NCBI GenBank assembly: GCA_014695255.1
Contig: JACJNX010000034.1
Span: 81,753-145,752, forward strand
Reading direction: 5' to 3'
DNA length: 64,000 nucleotides
Source of the DNA: Cyanobacteria bacterium FACHB-63
GTDB lineage: Bacteria > Cyanobacteriota > Cyanobacteriia > Leptolyngbyales > Leptolyngbyaceae
Shown here piece by piece: positions 49,004 through 58,178 of this stretch. The notes below the pieces were generated by a model. The model was not told the DNA's origin. It was given only the letters and a program-made list of their open reading frames with translations, and did not search any database. Positions within the stretch are counted from its first letter, which is position 1, and each line of letters opens with the position of its first letter. Both the position numbers and the translations under genes were made by a program.

Positions 49004-49213
49004 GAGAACACTCCAAGATAGCTGCGCTCAAGGGAAAATCAGCTACAGCACAAGGAGTAGATCTGTCCAGTCCTTCTGCAAAGGTGAATTCTCAGGTTAA
49101 AAAACGATGAGCAGAAATTTAATTATTTTCTTTATTGTGGCGGTTTAATCAAGCCTGGGCGAATTCAGGAACAGGAGGAAAACCGTATTGTTTGGAGGGG
49201 ATTTCAGTAATGG

Positions 49214-50029
49214 TTAGACCGATCGCTGCATTAGCGGAAAGAAGTGACCCACAGGTCCTTGCCCCTGACCGATTGCTAGTGCGTATTCTAATGCAGTGGT
49301 TACATAATTTTTTGCAGCTTTGATTGCCGATCGCAGATCTTTTCCAAGCGCTAGGTTTGCAGCGATCGCGGCTGAAAGGGTACAGCCTGTACCGTGCGTA
49401 TGCTTTGTATCGACTCGCTGAACTGCAAAGGTTTCGCACTGAGTTCCGTCAAACCAGACATCGACTCCGCAAAGGGCATCAGTCATGCCGCCTCCTTTGA
49501 CTAAAACCGACTTCGCCCCCAGTTCAGAAATACGCTGCGCAGCGGTCTGCATTTCCTCTAAAGTGTTAATGTCCATGCCACTCAACAACTGAGCCTCGTA
49601 GCGATTTGGAGTCAGAACGATCGCTTGGGGAATGAGGAGCGTTTTCAGAGCGTCGATCGCTGCATCGTCGATCAGTTGTGCTCCGGTACGGGATACCATC
49701 ACCGGGTCAACGACGAGATTGAAAATTTGAGAGGCTGCAACCTGTTCGGATACGGCTGCAATAATGCCTTGATTCAGCAGCATTCCGGTTTTTGCCGCCT
49801 GTACGCCGATGTCTTGAACAACGGCTTGAATTTGCGCCGTAACTGCTTCGGGTGGCAGTGCATCTACTCGCGTCACTCCCAAGGTATTTTGTGCGGTAAT
49901 ACAAGTCAGAGCGCTGGTTCCATGAATACAATGAAACGCAAACGTTCGCAAATCGGCTTGAATTCCCGCACCACCACCACTGTCTGATCCGGCGATCGTT
50001 AATGCGATTTTGACTGAAGGAAGTGTCAT
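49214..50029 (-). CDS. thiD: Hydroxymethylpyrimidine/phosphomethylpyrimidine kinase
   Basis: 271 residues, a ribokinase-fold enzyme that phosphorylates HMP to HMP-PP in thiamine synthesis. Glycine-rich N-terminal IAGSDSGGGAGIQADL (about 12-27) and the ATP/anion region THGTGCTLSAAIAANLALG (about 208-226), whose Gly-x-Gly-Cys is the catalytic anion hole, are present. Start at MTLPSVKIALT. No other thi genes lie next to it. Confidence 0.95.
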   Translation of the reverse strand: MTLPSVKIALTIAGSDSGGGAGIQADLRTFAFHCIHGTSALTCITAQNTLGVTRVDALPPEAVTAQIQAVVQDIGVQAAKTGMLLNQGIIAAVSEQVAASQIFNLVVDPVMVSRTGAQLIDDAAIDALKTLLIPQAIVLTPNRYEAQLLSGMDINTLEEMQTAAQRISELGAKSVLVKGGGMTDALCGVDVWFDGTQCETFAVQRVDTKHTHGTGCTLSAAIAANLALGKDLRSAIKAAKNYVTTALEYALAIGQGQGPVGHFFPLMQRSV

Positions 50030-50096
50030 CAGTTTCGTTTACCCAAAATTTCTATGTTCTAAAGGCTCTATGTTCTATGGTAAACGGCGAATGTCC

Positions 50097-50393
50097 TCAG
50101 CTTGTAGTGCACTTTTGCCGACGAGCGCGAGTGTTAATCCGACAGACTTCTTCGGTGGCGTAGCAGATTGAGACGGATTTCACGCCTAACACAATCCATG
50201 CGGCTTTGACGACGCGATCGAGTTCTTCCATGACCTGATCGACGCACCAGGGTTCTGAGCAGTGAATTAAGAGGGTGTTAAATTTCAGTTCCAAGGCGCA
50301 GCCGGACAACGTTTGAACATAAAGCTGTCTCAATCGATCGATCCGAAAGTCTTCGAGCATTGATAAGTCTTTGGAGGTGAATCGGATTTTCAT
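50097..50393 (-). CDS. Small conserved-looking hypothetical protein
   Basis: 98 residues, alternating strands and helices, no signal or membrane segment. A Cys-rich stretch LLIHCSEPWCVDQVMEELD (about 41-59) and Arg-rich C-terminus (RINTRARRQKC) are the main features. I recall small cyanobacterial proteins of similar shape but cannot name the family. It sits 67 bp after the thiD start, in the same direction. Confidence 0.55.
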   Translation of the reverse strand: MKIRFTSKDLSMLEDFRIDRLRQLYVQTLSGCALELKFNTLLIHCSEPWCVDQVMEELDRVVKAAWIVLGVKSVSICYATEEVCRINTRARRQKCTTS

Positions 50394-50795
50394 AATGAGG
50401 ATCTCGTATGTCTTGCACAGATTGAATCGGATTTGTTCAAGGATCTACACGGTGGAATTCGGGATTTTTATTTTCTCTTTTTAATGTCAAGCCGTAAATT
50501 TACGGTTAATGGTGTTATTTTATACGAGCATTATTCTTGTTACATGGGTAATGTCCGTCACTCCGGATAGATAGAACATCGAGCGCAGAGAGTTTAAGCG
50601 AATCTATCTTCCGTATTCATTCAGTGTCCCATCAGTCTTTCTTGTGCGAGATGAACTTCTATAAACTCACTGTTAACGTTAGGTCACCAAAGAGGTGATA
50701 AAGTGACAGGCTGACGAAATCGCAATCCAAAGGTCAGAGAAACTTAAGCAGTGGAACGATCGTCAAGTAATGCAGCAGTTGAGTGGAGAGAACGA
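50394..50795. promoter_or_regulatory. Divergent intergenic region upstream of the acyltransferase gene
   Basis: About 400 bp, AT-rich near 50460-50540, no open frame. One small stem TCACC/GGTGA lies at 50684-50698. Both flanking promoters should be here; no sites can be assigned. Confidence 0.45.
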
Positions 50796-52178
50796 ATGGC
50801 TGAGTCAAAAGGACTAAGGCGGTTGGCGTGGTTAGAAGGCATCCGGATCTTTGCTGCGGTATTGCTGCTGTTTTATCATGCTCAGCTATTGTTCACGCGC
50901 TATGCCTTTACGCCTCAGCCGACAGGACTGATTGCAAATATGCAGCAGCTTTTTGCAGCCACTCGCCAACTCGGAGATAGTTGGATCACTCAAGCATTGA
51001 GCTTGCCGATTTGGTTTGGCTATCAGTTTGTCGATGTGTTTGTGTTGGTGAGTGGCTTCAGCTTAGTGCTGTCTCTGAAAGGCAAGCCGATCGAGGTGGG
51101 ACGCTTTCTCAAACGCAGATTGTTGCGGATTTTGTTGCCGTTCTGGACGGTTGCTTGGTTATCGTATCCGGTGCTGTGGATTGTTGGGAAAACAACTAAT
51201 AGCTATATTCCGGATGCGTGGCACACCTTTGCGGGAATGTCGTTTCCGATTTTGTTTGATTACGGCGGCGATTTGCTGCTACCCACCAGTGGTCCTTGGT
51301 GGTTTGTGCCCCTGATTCTGAGCTTTGCTTTAGTGTTTCCGGTGCTTTGGTATTTGATGAATCGCTGGGGATCGCGCAACTTGCTGATTGTAGCAACGGC
51401 AATCACGTTTATCTATCGTGCGTTTGGGGTGTTTGTTTTCGGGGGACATCCGACTTATGCGATCGTCGGTGCAACGGTAGGTTGGCAACCCTTTGTGCAT
51501 TTCATTGCCAAGCTCAGTACCTTTGTTTTAGGCATGGTTGTAGCGCGTCAGTATGTGCAAGGAAAGGGTGCAATTTTCTGGCGGTCTTCGAGAGCCCTGT
51601 TGGTCGGACTGAGCATCTATGCGATCGGCTTTGTGGCTCAGTTCTATCGACTGGGTTGGATCTTTGATGATTTTCTCTTAGCGATCGGTCTAACACTCTG
51701 TTGCATGGTGGTGTTCCGATTTCTGAGCGATCGTCTCCGGTTAGGCACTGTGATGGTGTGGCTGGGTATTCATAGCTATAGCTATTTTCTGATTCATAAC
51801 TTTGTGGTCGATCGAACCTTAAATCTGTATGTTCGCAATCAGCTTGATTTGTACTATCAAGTATTGCCATTGATGCTCGTTGGAACATTGATTTTGGCGG
51901 TGATAGCAGATCGGGTTACACCTTGGATCGAGCGAGGAGCGATCGCGCTTTGGCATTACACCGATGCAAGATTGACTCCGACTCATAAGATCGGCTCTTG
52001 GGTTCCTAGAGTCGGAGAAGCGGTGCTTTACCGTGGAAAACCAGGCTGGACAATTCTGAATGTCGAGCAGGTAATCCACGATAAAGCGTTCTATCTATGC
52101 CGGATTTCTAACGGTCAGCGATCGATCTGGGTAAATCAAAACGATTTGAAGCAAGATCAGGCGCTATCAAAGGTGTGA
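50796..52178 (+). CDS. Acyltransferase 3 family membrane protein
   Basis: 460 residues from the ATG at 50796, preferred over GTG 50751 because GGAGAG lies 6 bases upstream. About ten membrane helices and the usual early His motif FYHAQLLFTRY (helix 1) mark an O-acyltransferase that modifies surface polysaccharides or lipids. The last about 70 residues (from TPTHKIGSWVPRVG) are a soluble extension ending in SIWVNQNDLKQ. The acyl donor and acceptor are unknown. Its stop is 1 bp from the convergent GNAT gene. Confidence 0.85.
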   Translation: MAESKGLRRLAWLEGIRIFAAVLLLFYHAQLLFTRYAFTPQPTGLIANMQQLFAATRQLGDSWITQALSLPIWFGYQFVDVFVLVSGFSLVLSLKGKPIEVGRFLKRRLLRILLPFWTVAWLSYPVLWIVGKTTNSYIPDAWHTFAGMSFPILFDYGGDLLLPTSGPWWFVPLILSFALVFPVLWYLMNRWGSRNLLIVATAITFIYRAFGVFVFGGHPTYAIVGATVGWQPFVHFIAKLSTFVLGMVVARQYVQGKGAIFWRSSRALLVGLSIYAIGFVAQFYRLGWIFDDFLLAIGLTLCCMVVFRFLSDRLRLGTVMVWLGIHSYSYFLIHNFVVDRTLNLYVRNQLDLYYQVLPLMLVGTLILAVIADRVTPWIERGAIALWHYTDARLTPTHKIGSWVPRVGEAVLYRGKPGWTILNVEQVIHDKAFYLCRISNGQRSIWVNQNDLKQDQALSKV

Positions 52179-52179
52179 G

Positions 52180-52644
52180 CTACGCGATCGCTTTCATCAT
52201 CACCTGATAGCCGCGATCGTCGTATCCTGCTTTGCGATACACCTTGTAGGCGCGTTCATTATCGTCGTGGACAGATAAGGAGATCGAGGGAATGTGCTGC
52301 GATCGACAAAACTGTTCGACAAACTTCAGCGTTTGAGTACCGATGCCTTGTCCCCGATAAGCAGAACGGAGATACAACTCATCGATATAAGCACCGAGAC
52401 CGCGAAATTCAATGCTATAGCTAAAGGTTACGGCAACGTAACCGATAACCTGATTGCGCTCGGTAATTAACCACACTCGACCGAGCGCAGGATTACTGAG
52501 AAATTGCTGGAGCGAAACACGATCGAGAACCGGATCGAATGGTAATTTTTCAATTTGATGAAACTCTTGAACCAATTCGAGTAAAACATCCACGTCTTTC
52601 GATGTTGCAATGTGATAAGCAACACTTACATCAACGGATAACAT
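52180..52644 (-). CDS. GNAT-family N-acetyltransferase
   Basis: 154 residues, one GNAT domain. The acetyl-CoA loop appears as YRGQGIGTQTLKFVEQF (about 95-111), and the C-terminal strand has NERAYKVYRKAGYDDRGYQV. Substrate unknown. Start codon at MLSVDVSVAYHI. Confidence 0.85.
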   Translation of the reverse strand: MLSVDVSVAYHIATSKDVDVLLELVQEFHQIEKLPFDPVLDRVSLQQFLSNPALGRVWLITERNQVIGYVAVTFSYSIEFRGLGAYIDELYLRSAYRGQGIGTQTLKFVEQFCRSQHIPSISLSVHDDNERAYKVYRKAGYDDRGYQVMMKAIA

Positions 52645-53093
52645 ACAAAATTTTCCTTTTTCAAATGCTACAAAGTACGGATCTTGGAACGTAAAAATAG
52701 TCGATCACACAACAAAGTGCTGGATGCAATTTCGTAATTGCACCAATCACTAGAAAATCAGAAAAAACATCAAAACCACTAATCCTGATATGTTATGCAG
52801 AACACATCAGAAAACAACGATTAAAATGGCTCAAATTCTAATTGCAAATCACTAAATTGTGCTTCCCGACGAGGCTGTAGCAATGCCCGCTATATGTCTG
52901 GAACTTCTTTTAGATAGTGCATAAAATCACCGTGTTTACTGCTTTTGGGCGCGAAAGCAATTCCAAAACTTAACCCAAAATTGCTTTCTCTGCTTGAGAG
53001 CGATCGGAACCCAAAAAACTTAACTTCTGGTCATTCCTAGCTCCAGGGTAGTCTGTCCTTCGCGGTTTAGTCAACTTCGGTTTACCCGATTGT
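52645..53093. other. Intergenic region with two stem-loops
   Basis: 449 bp without a convincing gene. A perfect 7-bp stem TGCAATT/AATTGCA with a 4-base loop lies at 52725-52742. A bulged stem at 52786-52811 has arms CTGAT-TGT and ACA-ATCAG. A small RNA is conceivable but not shown. Confidence 0.5.
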
Positions 53094-54191
53094 CTACTCG
53101 ATCGCAAAAGATTTTGCCGCTCGAATGCAAGTCGGTAAATCTGCGTCCGTTTTAATCGCTTCTCGATCGACGTGACTTAAACTGGCTCGGTACCCCCAAT
53201 TTTGCAGCGTTTGAATCAGATAACTTGATTTGGGAATGTCTAATTTTCCGCGTCGTCCAATCTCGCCCAGCGTGTAGAAATACGGCGGCATTTCTGCTTC
53301 CGCTTGCATCAATTCCAGTAACCGAACTTGCGATACCCAATTCCAAGTCTTTGCCAGGTCAATCATTCGGGCAATCTGATCTGGATCGTGTAGATTGCCT
53401 AACCACATTGCCCCACTCAGCACTAGCGATCGTCCCTCATTCCTGCACTGCGATCGACCTAACTTGCGCCATTCGACAGGTTGATAAGTGCCGCACTCAT
53501 GACAAAAGCCCAAAAATCCATAGTTCTGCTCGGTGAGTTCGATCGAGGAAACCAATCGCACCATGACTCGATAAGTTTGCCCCGTGAAATAAGCAAACAC
53601 AGGCTTTACACCCATTCCGCGAGCCGCCGCTTGTTGTTGCACAGTTCCTAAAATTAGTCTCAATCCCTGTTCATGTGCTGCCGGATGAATTCGCGCATAA
53701 GCTCCGTAATCTGCAACACAGTTTTCTGGAGCGCGTCCGGTCACAGTGCGCCCATCGGTGCTAGTGAGATAGATTAGTCCTCCAATTGCACAAGCGCTCA
53801 GACTTGCAGAAACAAACGGAACCGGAGAGCCAAACCCATCAACATCTACTAAATCAAAGTAATCCTGACGGTTATAACACTCAAAAAATACTCGAATCGC
53901 ATCACGATCGCTCACTTGATATTGCTCAGGTCTAAGCGACGCTAAATTCTCTCGTAGTACAGTTTGAATGTCCGAATTACTATCATTCACCCAGACAAAA
54001 TCCGCCTGACTTTCCAGCACATATCGCAGCGATCGCACTCCACAACCCGCCATCGCATCCAACACCCGCAACTGTCCGTGATCGCCGCGATAGACGGCGG
54101 CGGCAAGTACCGCTAAATCTCTGACGATCGCAGCATTGGGATTGTAGAATGCACTGCCGACATTGAACGTGGCTTTTCCCTCGATCGTCAT
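53094..54191 (-). CDS. trm1: tRNA (guanine-N2)-dimethyltransferase, Trm1 type
   Basis: 365 residues. SAM loop DAMAGCGVRSLRYVL (about 45-59) and substrate/catalytic stretch DVDGFGSPVPFVSA (about 114-127), the DPFGSP-like motif of Trm1. The C-terminal half has a Cys pair FCHECG and a further Cys in RSQCRNE, a partial zinc site. The enzyme dimethylates G26 of tRNA in archaea and eukaryotes; bacterial copies are known mainly from Aquifex and some cyanobacteria. It heads a three-gene unit with 2-bp gaps. Confidence 0.88.
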   Translation of the reverse strand: MTIEGKATFNVGSAFYNPNAAIVRDLAVLAAAVYRGDHGQLRVLDAMAGCGVRSLRYVLESQADFVWVNDSNSDIQTVLRENLASLRPEQYQVSDRDAIRVFFECYNRQDYFDLVDVDGFGSPVPFVSASLSACAIGGLIYLTSTDGRTVTGRAPENCVADYGAYARIHPAAHEQGLRLILGTVQQQAAARGMGVKPVFAYFTGQTYRVMVRLVSSIELTEQNYGFLGFCHECGTYQPVEWRKLGRSQCRNEGRSLVLSGAMWLGNLHDPDQIARMIDLAKTWNWVSQVRLLELMQAEAEMPPYFYTLGEIGRRGKLDIPKSSYLIQTLQNWGYRASLSHVDREAIKTDADLPTCIRAAKSFAIE

Positions 54192-54193
54192 AG

Positions 54194-54712
54194 CTAGAAA
54201 CGTAAATAGTGCATCAATTCTGCAATTAAATGACTTGGTAGCGAAAGGCGCTGTTGTAGATCTACGAGGTCTTTATAGTTGCCCTGAGATTGACGATTTC
54301 GGACGATCGCTCGTGCCAGTACCGATCGGACTTGTGGAATCTGGGTTAATTCGATCGGGGTTGCCGTGTTCAAATTCACTCGCTGAATCTGATGCAAACT
54401 CTCAGGATCGTAATAGCAAAACTTCATCACAGGTTCTAACGGCTTCAAGCGCTGAAGGGATAATCCCAATGCGGCTGCAACATCCTCGACGCAGAGAAAT
54501 TGCATTCCTAGTTCGCTCAGTTGCGTCAAAGTTTTCGCTTGGTGAATAGATAACCCTGGCAATCTTAGCCAATCATCGACCCCTGCTTGATTCACATCGA
54601 TTTGAATGCCCAAATCTGCTGCAATCCGAATCTCAGCCAAAGTTTGAAACCGATAATACGGATCATTCTGAATCTTGGACTTCAACAGCGCAGAAGAGAA
54701 CCAATTGAGCAT
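54194..54712 (-). CDS. Helix-hairpin-helix DNA-binding protein
   Basis: 172 residues. Two HhH-like motifs: IDVNQAGVDDWLRLPGLSI (about 37-55) and VNLNTATPIELTQIPQVRS (about 113-131), of the ComEA type but without a membrane anchor or signal peptide. Such domains bind DNA non-specifically. The first gene upstream is trm1 in the same operon, the TM2-protein gene lies on its other side, each with a 2-bp gap. Whether it acts on DNA or on tRNA is not known. Confidence 0.8.
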   Translation of the reverse strand: MLNWFSSALLKSKIQNDPYYRFQTLAEIRIAADLGIQIDVNQAGVDDWLRLPGLSIHQAKTLTQLSELGMQFLCVEDVAAALGLSLQRLKPLEPVMKFCYYDPESLHQIQRVNLNTATPIELTQIPQVRSVLARAIVRNRQSQGNYKDLVDLQQRLSLPSHLIAELMHYLRF

Positions 54713-54714
54713 TG

Positions 54715-55116
54715 CTATTTAATACGATCGAGGAGTTTTCGTCGTTTTTGTTCAAACTCGTATTCTGAAATTAAACCATCTTGCCGGAGCTGATCGAGTT
54801 CCCGCAAACTTTCAGAAACGGTGACGACTGGATTCGATTGCAGGCTGATTGTCCCCGTTTCGGGCACCGCTTCATCATTAAAGTTCACGTCGAACTCATC
54901 GGGATTCTGAATCAAGTAAAACACCGCATCAAACAGCCCTGCAATCCAAGCGATTTTACTTCCAGTGAGCGCGAGCGCAAAATAAACCAAGCACCACCAG
55001 CGTTGTCCCAAATAGAGTTTGTGTAAGCCGACTAAATGAAAACCACCGACGATCGGCACAACCCCGACGATCGCCAACAGCGCGGCAACTCTTCGGCTTT
55101 TTGGTTGACTGAACAT
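54715..55116 (-). CDS. TM2-domain membrane protein with SHOCT-like C-terminus
   Basis: 133 residues. A TM2 pair of membrane helices (about 11-75) with GGFHLVGLHKLYLGQRWW between them, then a disordered acidic stretch, then a C-terminal SHOCT-like helix (LRELDQLRQDGLISEYEFEQ, about 103-122). First-transcribed gene of the operon with the HhH gene and trm1. No function known for TM2 proteins in cyanobacteria. Confidence 0.85.
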   Translation of the reverse strand: MFSQPKSRRVAALLAIVGVVPIVGGFHLVGLHKLYLGQRWWCLVYFALALTGSKIAWIAGLFDAVFYLIQNPDEFDVNFNDEAVPETGTISLQSNPVVTVSESLRELDQLRQDGLISEYEFEQKRRKLLDRIK

Positions 55117-55305
55117 ATGTTTTACTGCAATTGGCGTGGATTTAATATAGCGAAGAATGGCGCAGTTGCAGACATTTCATTCCTGTCCGATGACTCAGGT
55201 AGTGAAAACACTACTTACACGGGGGAAAGGCGTGGAATATGATGAATTCAAGCACTACCTGTGCAACTATTATTTATCGCGTCCTGCGTGACCCAGATTA
55301 AGGCA

Positions 55306-55623
55306 ATGGGATTCTTTGACTCCGAGATTGTTCAAGAAGAAGCGAAAAAACTATTCCAAGACTATCAATCGTTGGTTGAGCTTGGCAGTAGTTATGGCAA
55401 GTTCGATCGTGAAGGCAAGCTGATGTACATCGAACAGATGGAAGCCATTATGGATCGCTACAAGGTTTTTATGAAGCGCTTTGAGCTTTCCGAGGATTTC
55501 TCCGCTCAGATGACCGTCGAGCAGCTTAAAACTCAGTTAGGGCAGTTTGGTATGACTCCCCAACAAATGTTTGATCAAATGGCGTTAACGCTAGCCCGAA
55601 TGAAATCCGAAATTGAAAAATAA
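55306..55623 (+). CDS. DUF1825 family protein
   Basis: 105 residues from the ATG at 55306; the longer frame from 55261 adds sequence that does not look native. The protein is acidic and fully helical (MGFFDSEIVQEEAKKLFQ at the start), with the pattern of the cyanobacterial DUF1825 family. Function unknown. It is followed by an intrinsic terminator and then a dispersed palindrome. Confidence 0.85.
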   Translation: MGFFDSEIVQEEAKKLFQDYQSLVELGSSYGKFDREGKLMYIEQMEAIMDRYKVFMKRFELSEDFSAQMTVEQLKTQLGQFGMTPQQMFDQMALTLARMKSEIEK

Positions 55624-55636
55624 ATGATTTGACGCG

Positions 55637-55666
55637 AACTCCGAGATAAGACTCCCGGAGTTTTTT
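55637..55666 (+). terminator. Intrinsic terminator of the DUF1825 gene
   Basis: 7-bp stem AACTCCG / CGGAGTT with a 12-base loop, running into a six-base T-run, starting 14 bp after the stop. Confidence 0.85.
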
Positions 55667-55724
55667 GTTGAAGCGATCGTTTTATACCCGTTTCCAAAAG
55701 TCCCGCAAGCCACCCGTCCTCCCC

Positions 55725-55752
55725 GTAGAGACGCGATTAATCGCGTCTCTAC
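55725..55752. repeat. Dispersed perfect palindrome, copy 3
   Basis: 28-bp palindrome identical in sequence to copy 1, placed between the convergent DUF1825 and sterol-desaturase genes, after the DUF1825 terminator. Confidence 0.9.
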
Positions 55753-55790
55753 CTATCCGTAGCGAGCAATCAAAGATTTGGCATTATCCA

Positions 55791-56609
55791 TCATTCAGCC
55801 ACCCTTTTAGTCTGTCGCCAATTGCGGAACGGATACATCAGATGAGAGCGAAAATTCTCCGGAATCGTTTCTCCAGCAATGCCAAAATTTTGGGGCTGTC
55901 TACCACGCGGCATATAAAACGTCCCAAAAATCACATCAAAAATGGGAAACAGTCCCGCAAAGTTTTTGCCCTGCCCATCTTCGTCCGTCGTGTGATGCCA
56001 ACGATGAAACGCTGGACTTGCCAGCAGATAGCGAAGTGGTCCGTAAGTCCAGCGCACATTCGCGTGGATGAACGCAACATAGGCAGATAGCAGCGGCACG
56101 TAAGCTTCAACCGCGATCGGAGAAAGCCCAAGCAGCAGAACCGGAGACGATTGACACACTCGCGAGATGATATCGTTGACGGGATGTAAGCGAACCGCCG
56201 TGAGCCAGTCGATCGTATCGGCACTGTGATGCACCGCATGGTAGTCCCAAAGCTGCTGAGTGTGATGCCAGCGATGCGTCCAATAGCCCACGAAATCGCC
56301 TATGACGATCGCAAGTAACCCCTGCTGCCACAAGGGCAACCTTGCAATCGGACCATATCCCGCGAGAACATCATGCCAAGCGAGTGAGCGACCCAAGAGT
56401 AAGTAAATCGGCAGAAATATCAGCGCGATCGAGAGGATGCTTAAAATCTGAATCGCCATTGGCGTGAAGAACCAATAAAACGTATCGAGCCACACGCCGC
56501 GCCGCCATTTAGGTTGGTTGGGAATGCTAGGGAAAAGCCGTTCGAGAATGCCAAAGAGAACCGTTAGAACAATAAATAGAACAAGGGTTCTGATTAAACG
56601 TTCTTGCAT
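55791..56609 (-). CDS. Sterol desaturase/fatty acid hydroxylase family protein
   Basis: 272 residues with about four membrane helices. The three His boxes of this di-iron oxygenase family are present: HRWHHT (about 115), HAVHHSADTIDW (about 125-136) and HRWHHTTDEDG (about 207-217). Members hydroxylate or desaturate sterols, fatty acids or carotenoids; the substrate here is open (carotenoid or lipid is plausible). Start MQERLIRTLVLF. Confidence 0.88.
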   Translation of the reverse strand: MQERLIRTLVLFIVLTVLFGILERLFPSIPNQPKWRRGVWLDTFYWFFTPMAIQILSILSIALIFLPIYLLLGRSLAWHDVLAGYGPIARLPLWQQGLLAIVIGDFVGYWTHRWHHTQQLWDYHAVHHSADTIDWLTAVRLHPVNDIISRVCQSSPVLLLGLSPIAVEAYVPLLSAYVAFIHANVRWTYGPLRYLLASPAFHRWHHTTDEDGQGKNFAGLFPIFDVIFGTFYMPRGRQPQNFGIAGETIPENFRSHLMYPFRNWRQTKRVAE

Positions 56610-56726
56610 AATCAGGATAATGTCTCGCAGTTTCCCTAAGATTTACTACGATCGTCGCTAAAGTTCAACCCTGAACCACAACTGACACCGTATTCTAGAA
56701 TCGTTCTGTCCCCATCCTGAAGCGAC

Positions 56727-58178
56727 TCAACTCTCCTCAGAGTGGCGATAAACTGGCAGTAAGACATTAAACGTTGATCCCTCCCCAATGCGGCTTTTCA
56801 CAGTGATTGAGCCGCCGCAATGTAGAAGTAACTTCTGCACGATCGTCAATCCCAAGCCAGCACCGCCCATGTCATCATCCACAGCTTGTCTAACCCGATA
56901 AAAGCGATCGAAGATTTTGGGGATTTCAGCCGCTGGAATTCCGATCCCCGTATCGCGAAACTCAAGCTGGAGATAATCCCCCTGCTGTTTCGCCCGTACC
57001 CAAACCTGTCCACCACGCGGGGTAAATTTGATCGCGTTGTGCAGCAAATTCACGACAATTTGTTTTAACCAAATCGACAAACAAGCGATCGCGGGCAGCT
57101 CTTCAGGAATGACATAAGCTAACCTCACTCCTTTCTCTTCTGCTAAAGGCTGATACGTGCTGACAACGCCCGGAACGACCTCGCTTAACCGGAGTGCCTG
57201 AGCCGTCCGATGCTCTGCAAGCTGATCTAGGCTAACCAAATCCAGCAAGCTCTTGATTAGCGAACTTTGCCGATCGCACTCCCTTGCCAGCAAGTCCATA
57301 TAGCGCTGCTTTTGCTGAGGTTTCAATGTGGGTGAATTGAGCAACGTTAGCGCTGTCTTCATGTTGGTTAACGGGGTGCGCAGCTCTTGCCCCACGTTGT
57401 GCAAAAACTCATCTTTTAATCGAATCGTGCTGACTAGCTCTTCGTTCTGAAACTGGAGCAAATTTGCCAATTCAGCTTGCCGACGATGCGTACTCGATCG
57501 CTGCCATAGGTCTTCTTGTCGCTGAATCTGTTTTGCTAGAAGCTGATTGATAACAGCGAGATCAGGCGGACTTGAGTCTGGAAGCGTTTCGCTTCTTGGC
57601 GCAAACGGCTGTAGCACCGCGATCGCCTGCCGGATTACTTCCGGATCAATCACTAAAAATGCCATCAGGGACTGCTTTTTTTCGGTGGCATCCTCGTCGA
57701 TCTTGCTTGTCCCTAGCGCATCCGCTTCACGGGCTGGCACTCTAGCGCGATGCCCAACCAGCAGCCCGCAAAACTGCTTCGACCAAATCAGTAAAAAAAA
57801 TTCTTTTCTTAAGCTACTTTCTAGCGGCAGGGTGATCGTAGTCAGCGCGGGGATCGGATAGGCGGGTAATGAGGGTTCGAGTTCCGCTTTCAGTCCTAAT
57901 GTAGGTTCTGGAAGGTCGTCGCGCTGGTTCTTAAAGTAAAAGATTCGCTGAAGCGGGGTCAGTCGATCGAGATAGCGATCGAACTCCAATTGCCACGCTT
58001 CTCCTTTCGGCAACTTTGCCCACACCAATCCTGGCTCACCCTGATCGATGAGCAGATCGATCAAACTACTCATCAGCGCTTTGAACGTAACTGGGCTGAC
58101 GTGCATGACTGGGGGTGCTGAGGCTGAACCCGCTACAAGCTCAAACAGAGAGATCTCAGAAGTTACAACTGATGTCAT
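56727..58178 (-). CDS. Histidine kinase-like protein with intact ATPase but Gln for the phospho-acceptor His
   Basis: 483 residues. The N-terminal about 170 residues form a soluble sensor of unassigned, possibly DICT-like type. A coiled linker (about 205-250) leads to the HisKA-like helix with HNVGQELRTPLTNM, where Q264 replaces the acceptor His. The ATPase domain is intact: N-box LLHNAIKFT, DTGIGI, and GGAGLGLTIV. Cyanobacterial kinases with the Gln at this site are, as I recall, a recurrent type, so this may be a conserved variant rather than an accident. It should bind ATP but not autophosphorylate at this site. Confidence 0.85.
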   Translation of the reverse strand: MTSVVTSEISLFELVAGSASAPPVMHVSPVTFKALMSSLIDLLIDQGEPGLVWAKLPKGEAWQLEFDRYLDRLTPLQRIFYFKNQRDDLPEPTLGLKAELEPSLPAYPIPALTTITLPLESSLRKEFFLLIWSKQFCGLLVGHRARVPAREADALGTSKIDEDATEKKQSLMAFLVIDPEVIRQAIAVLQPFAPRSETLPDSSPPDLAVINQLLAKQIQRQEDLWQRSSTHRRQAELANLLQFQNEELVSTIRLKDEFLHNVGQELRTPLTNMKTALTLLNSPTLKPQQKQRYMDLLARECDRQSSLIKSLLDLVSLDQLAEHRTAQALRLSEVVPGVVSTYQPLAEEKGVRLAYVIPEELPAIACLSIWLKQIVVNLLHNAIKFTPRGGQVWVRAKQQGDYLQLEFRDTGIGIPAAEIPKIFDRFYRVRQAVDDDMGGAGLGLTIVQKLLLHCGGSITVKSRIGEGSTFNVLLPVYRHSEES

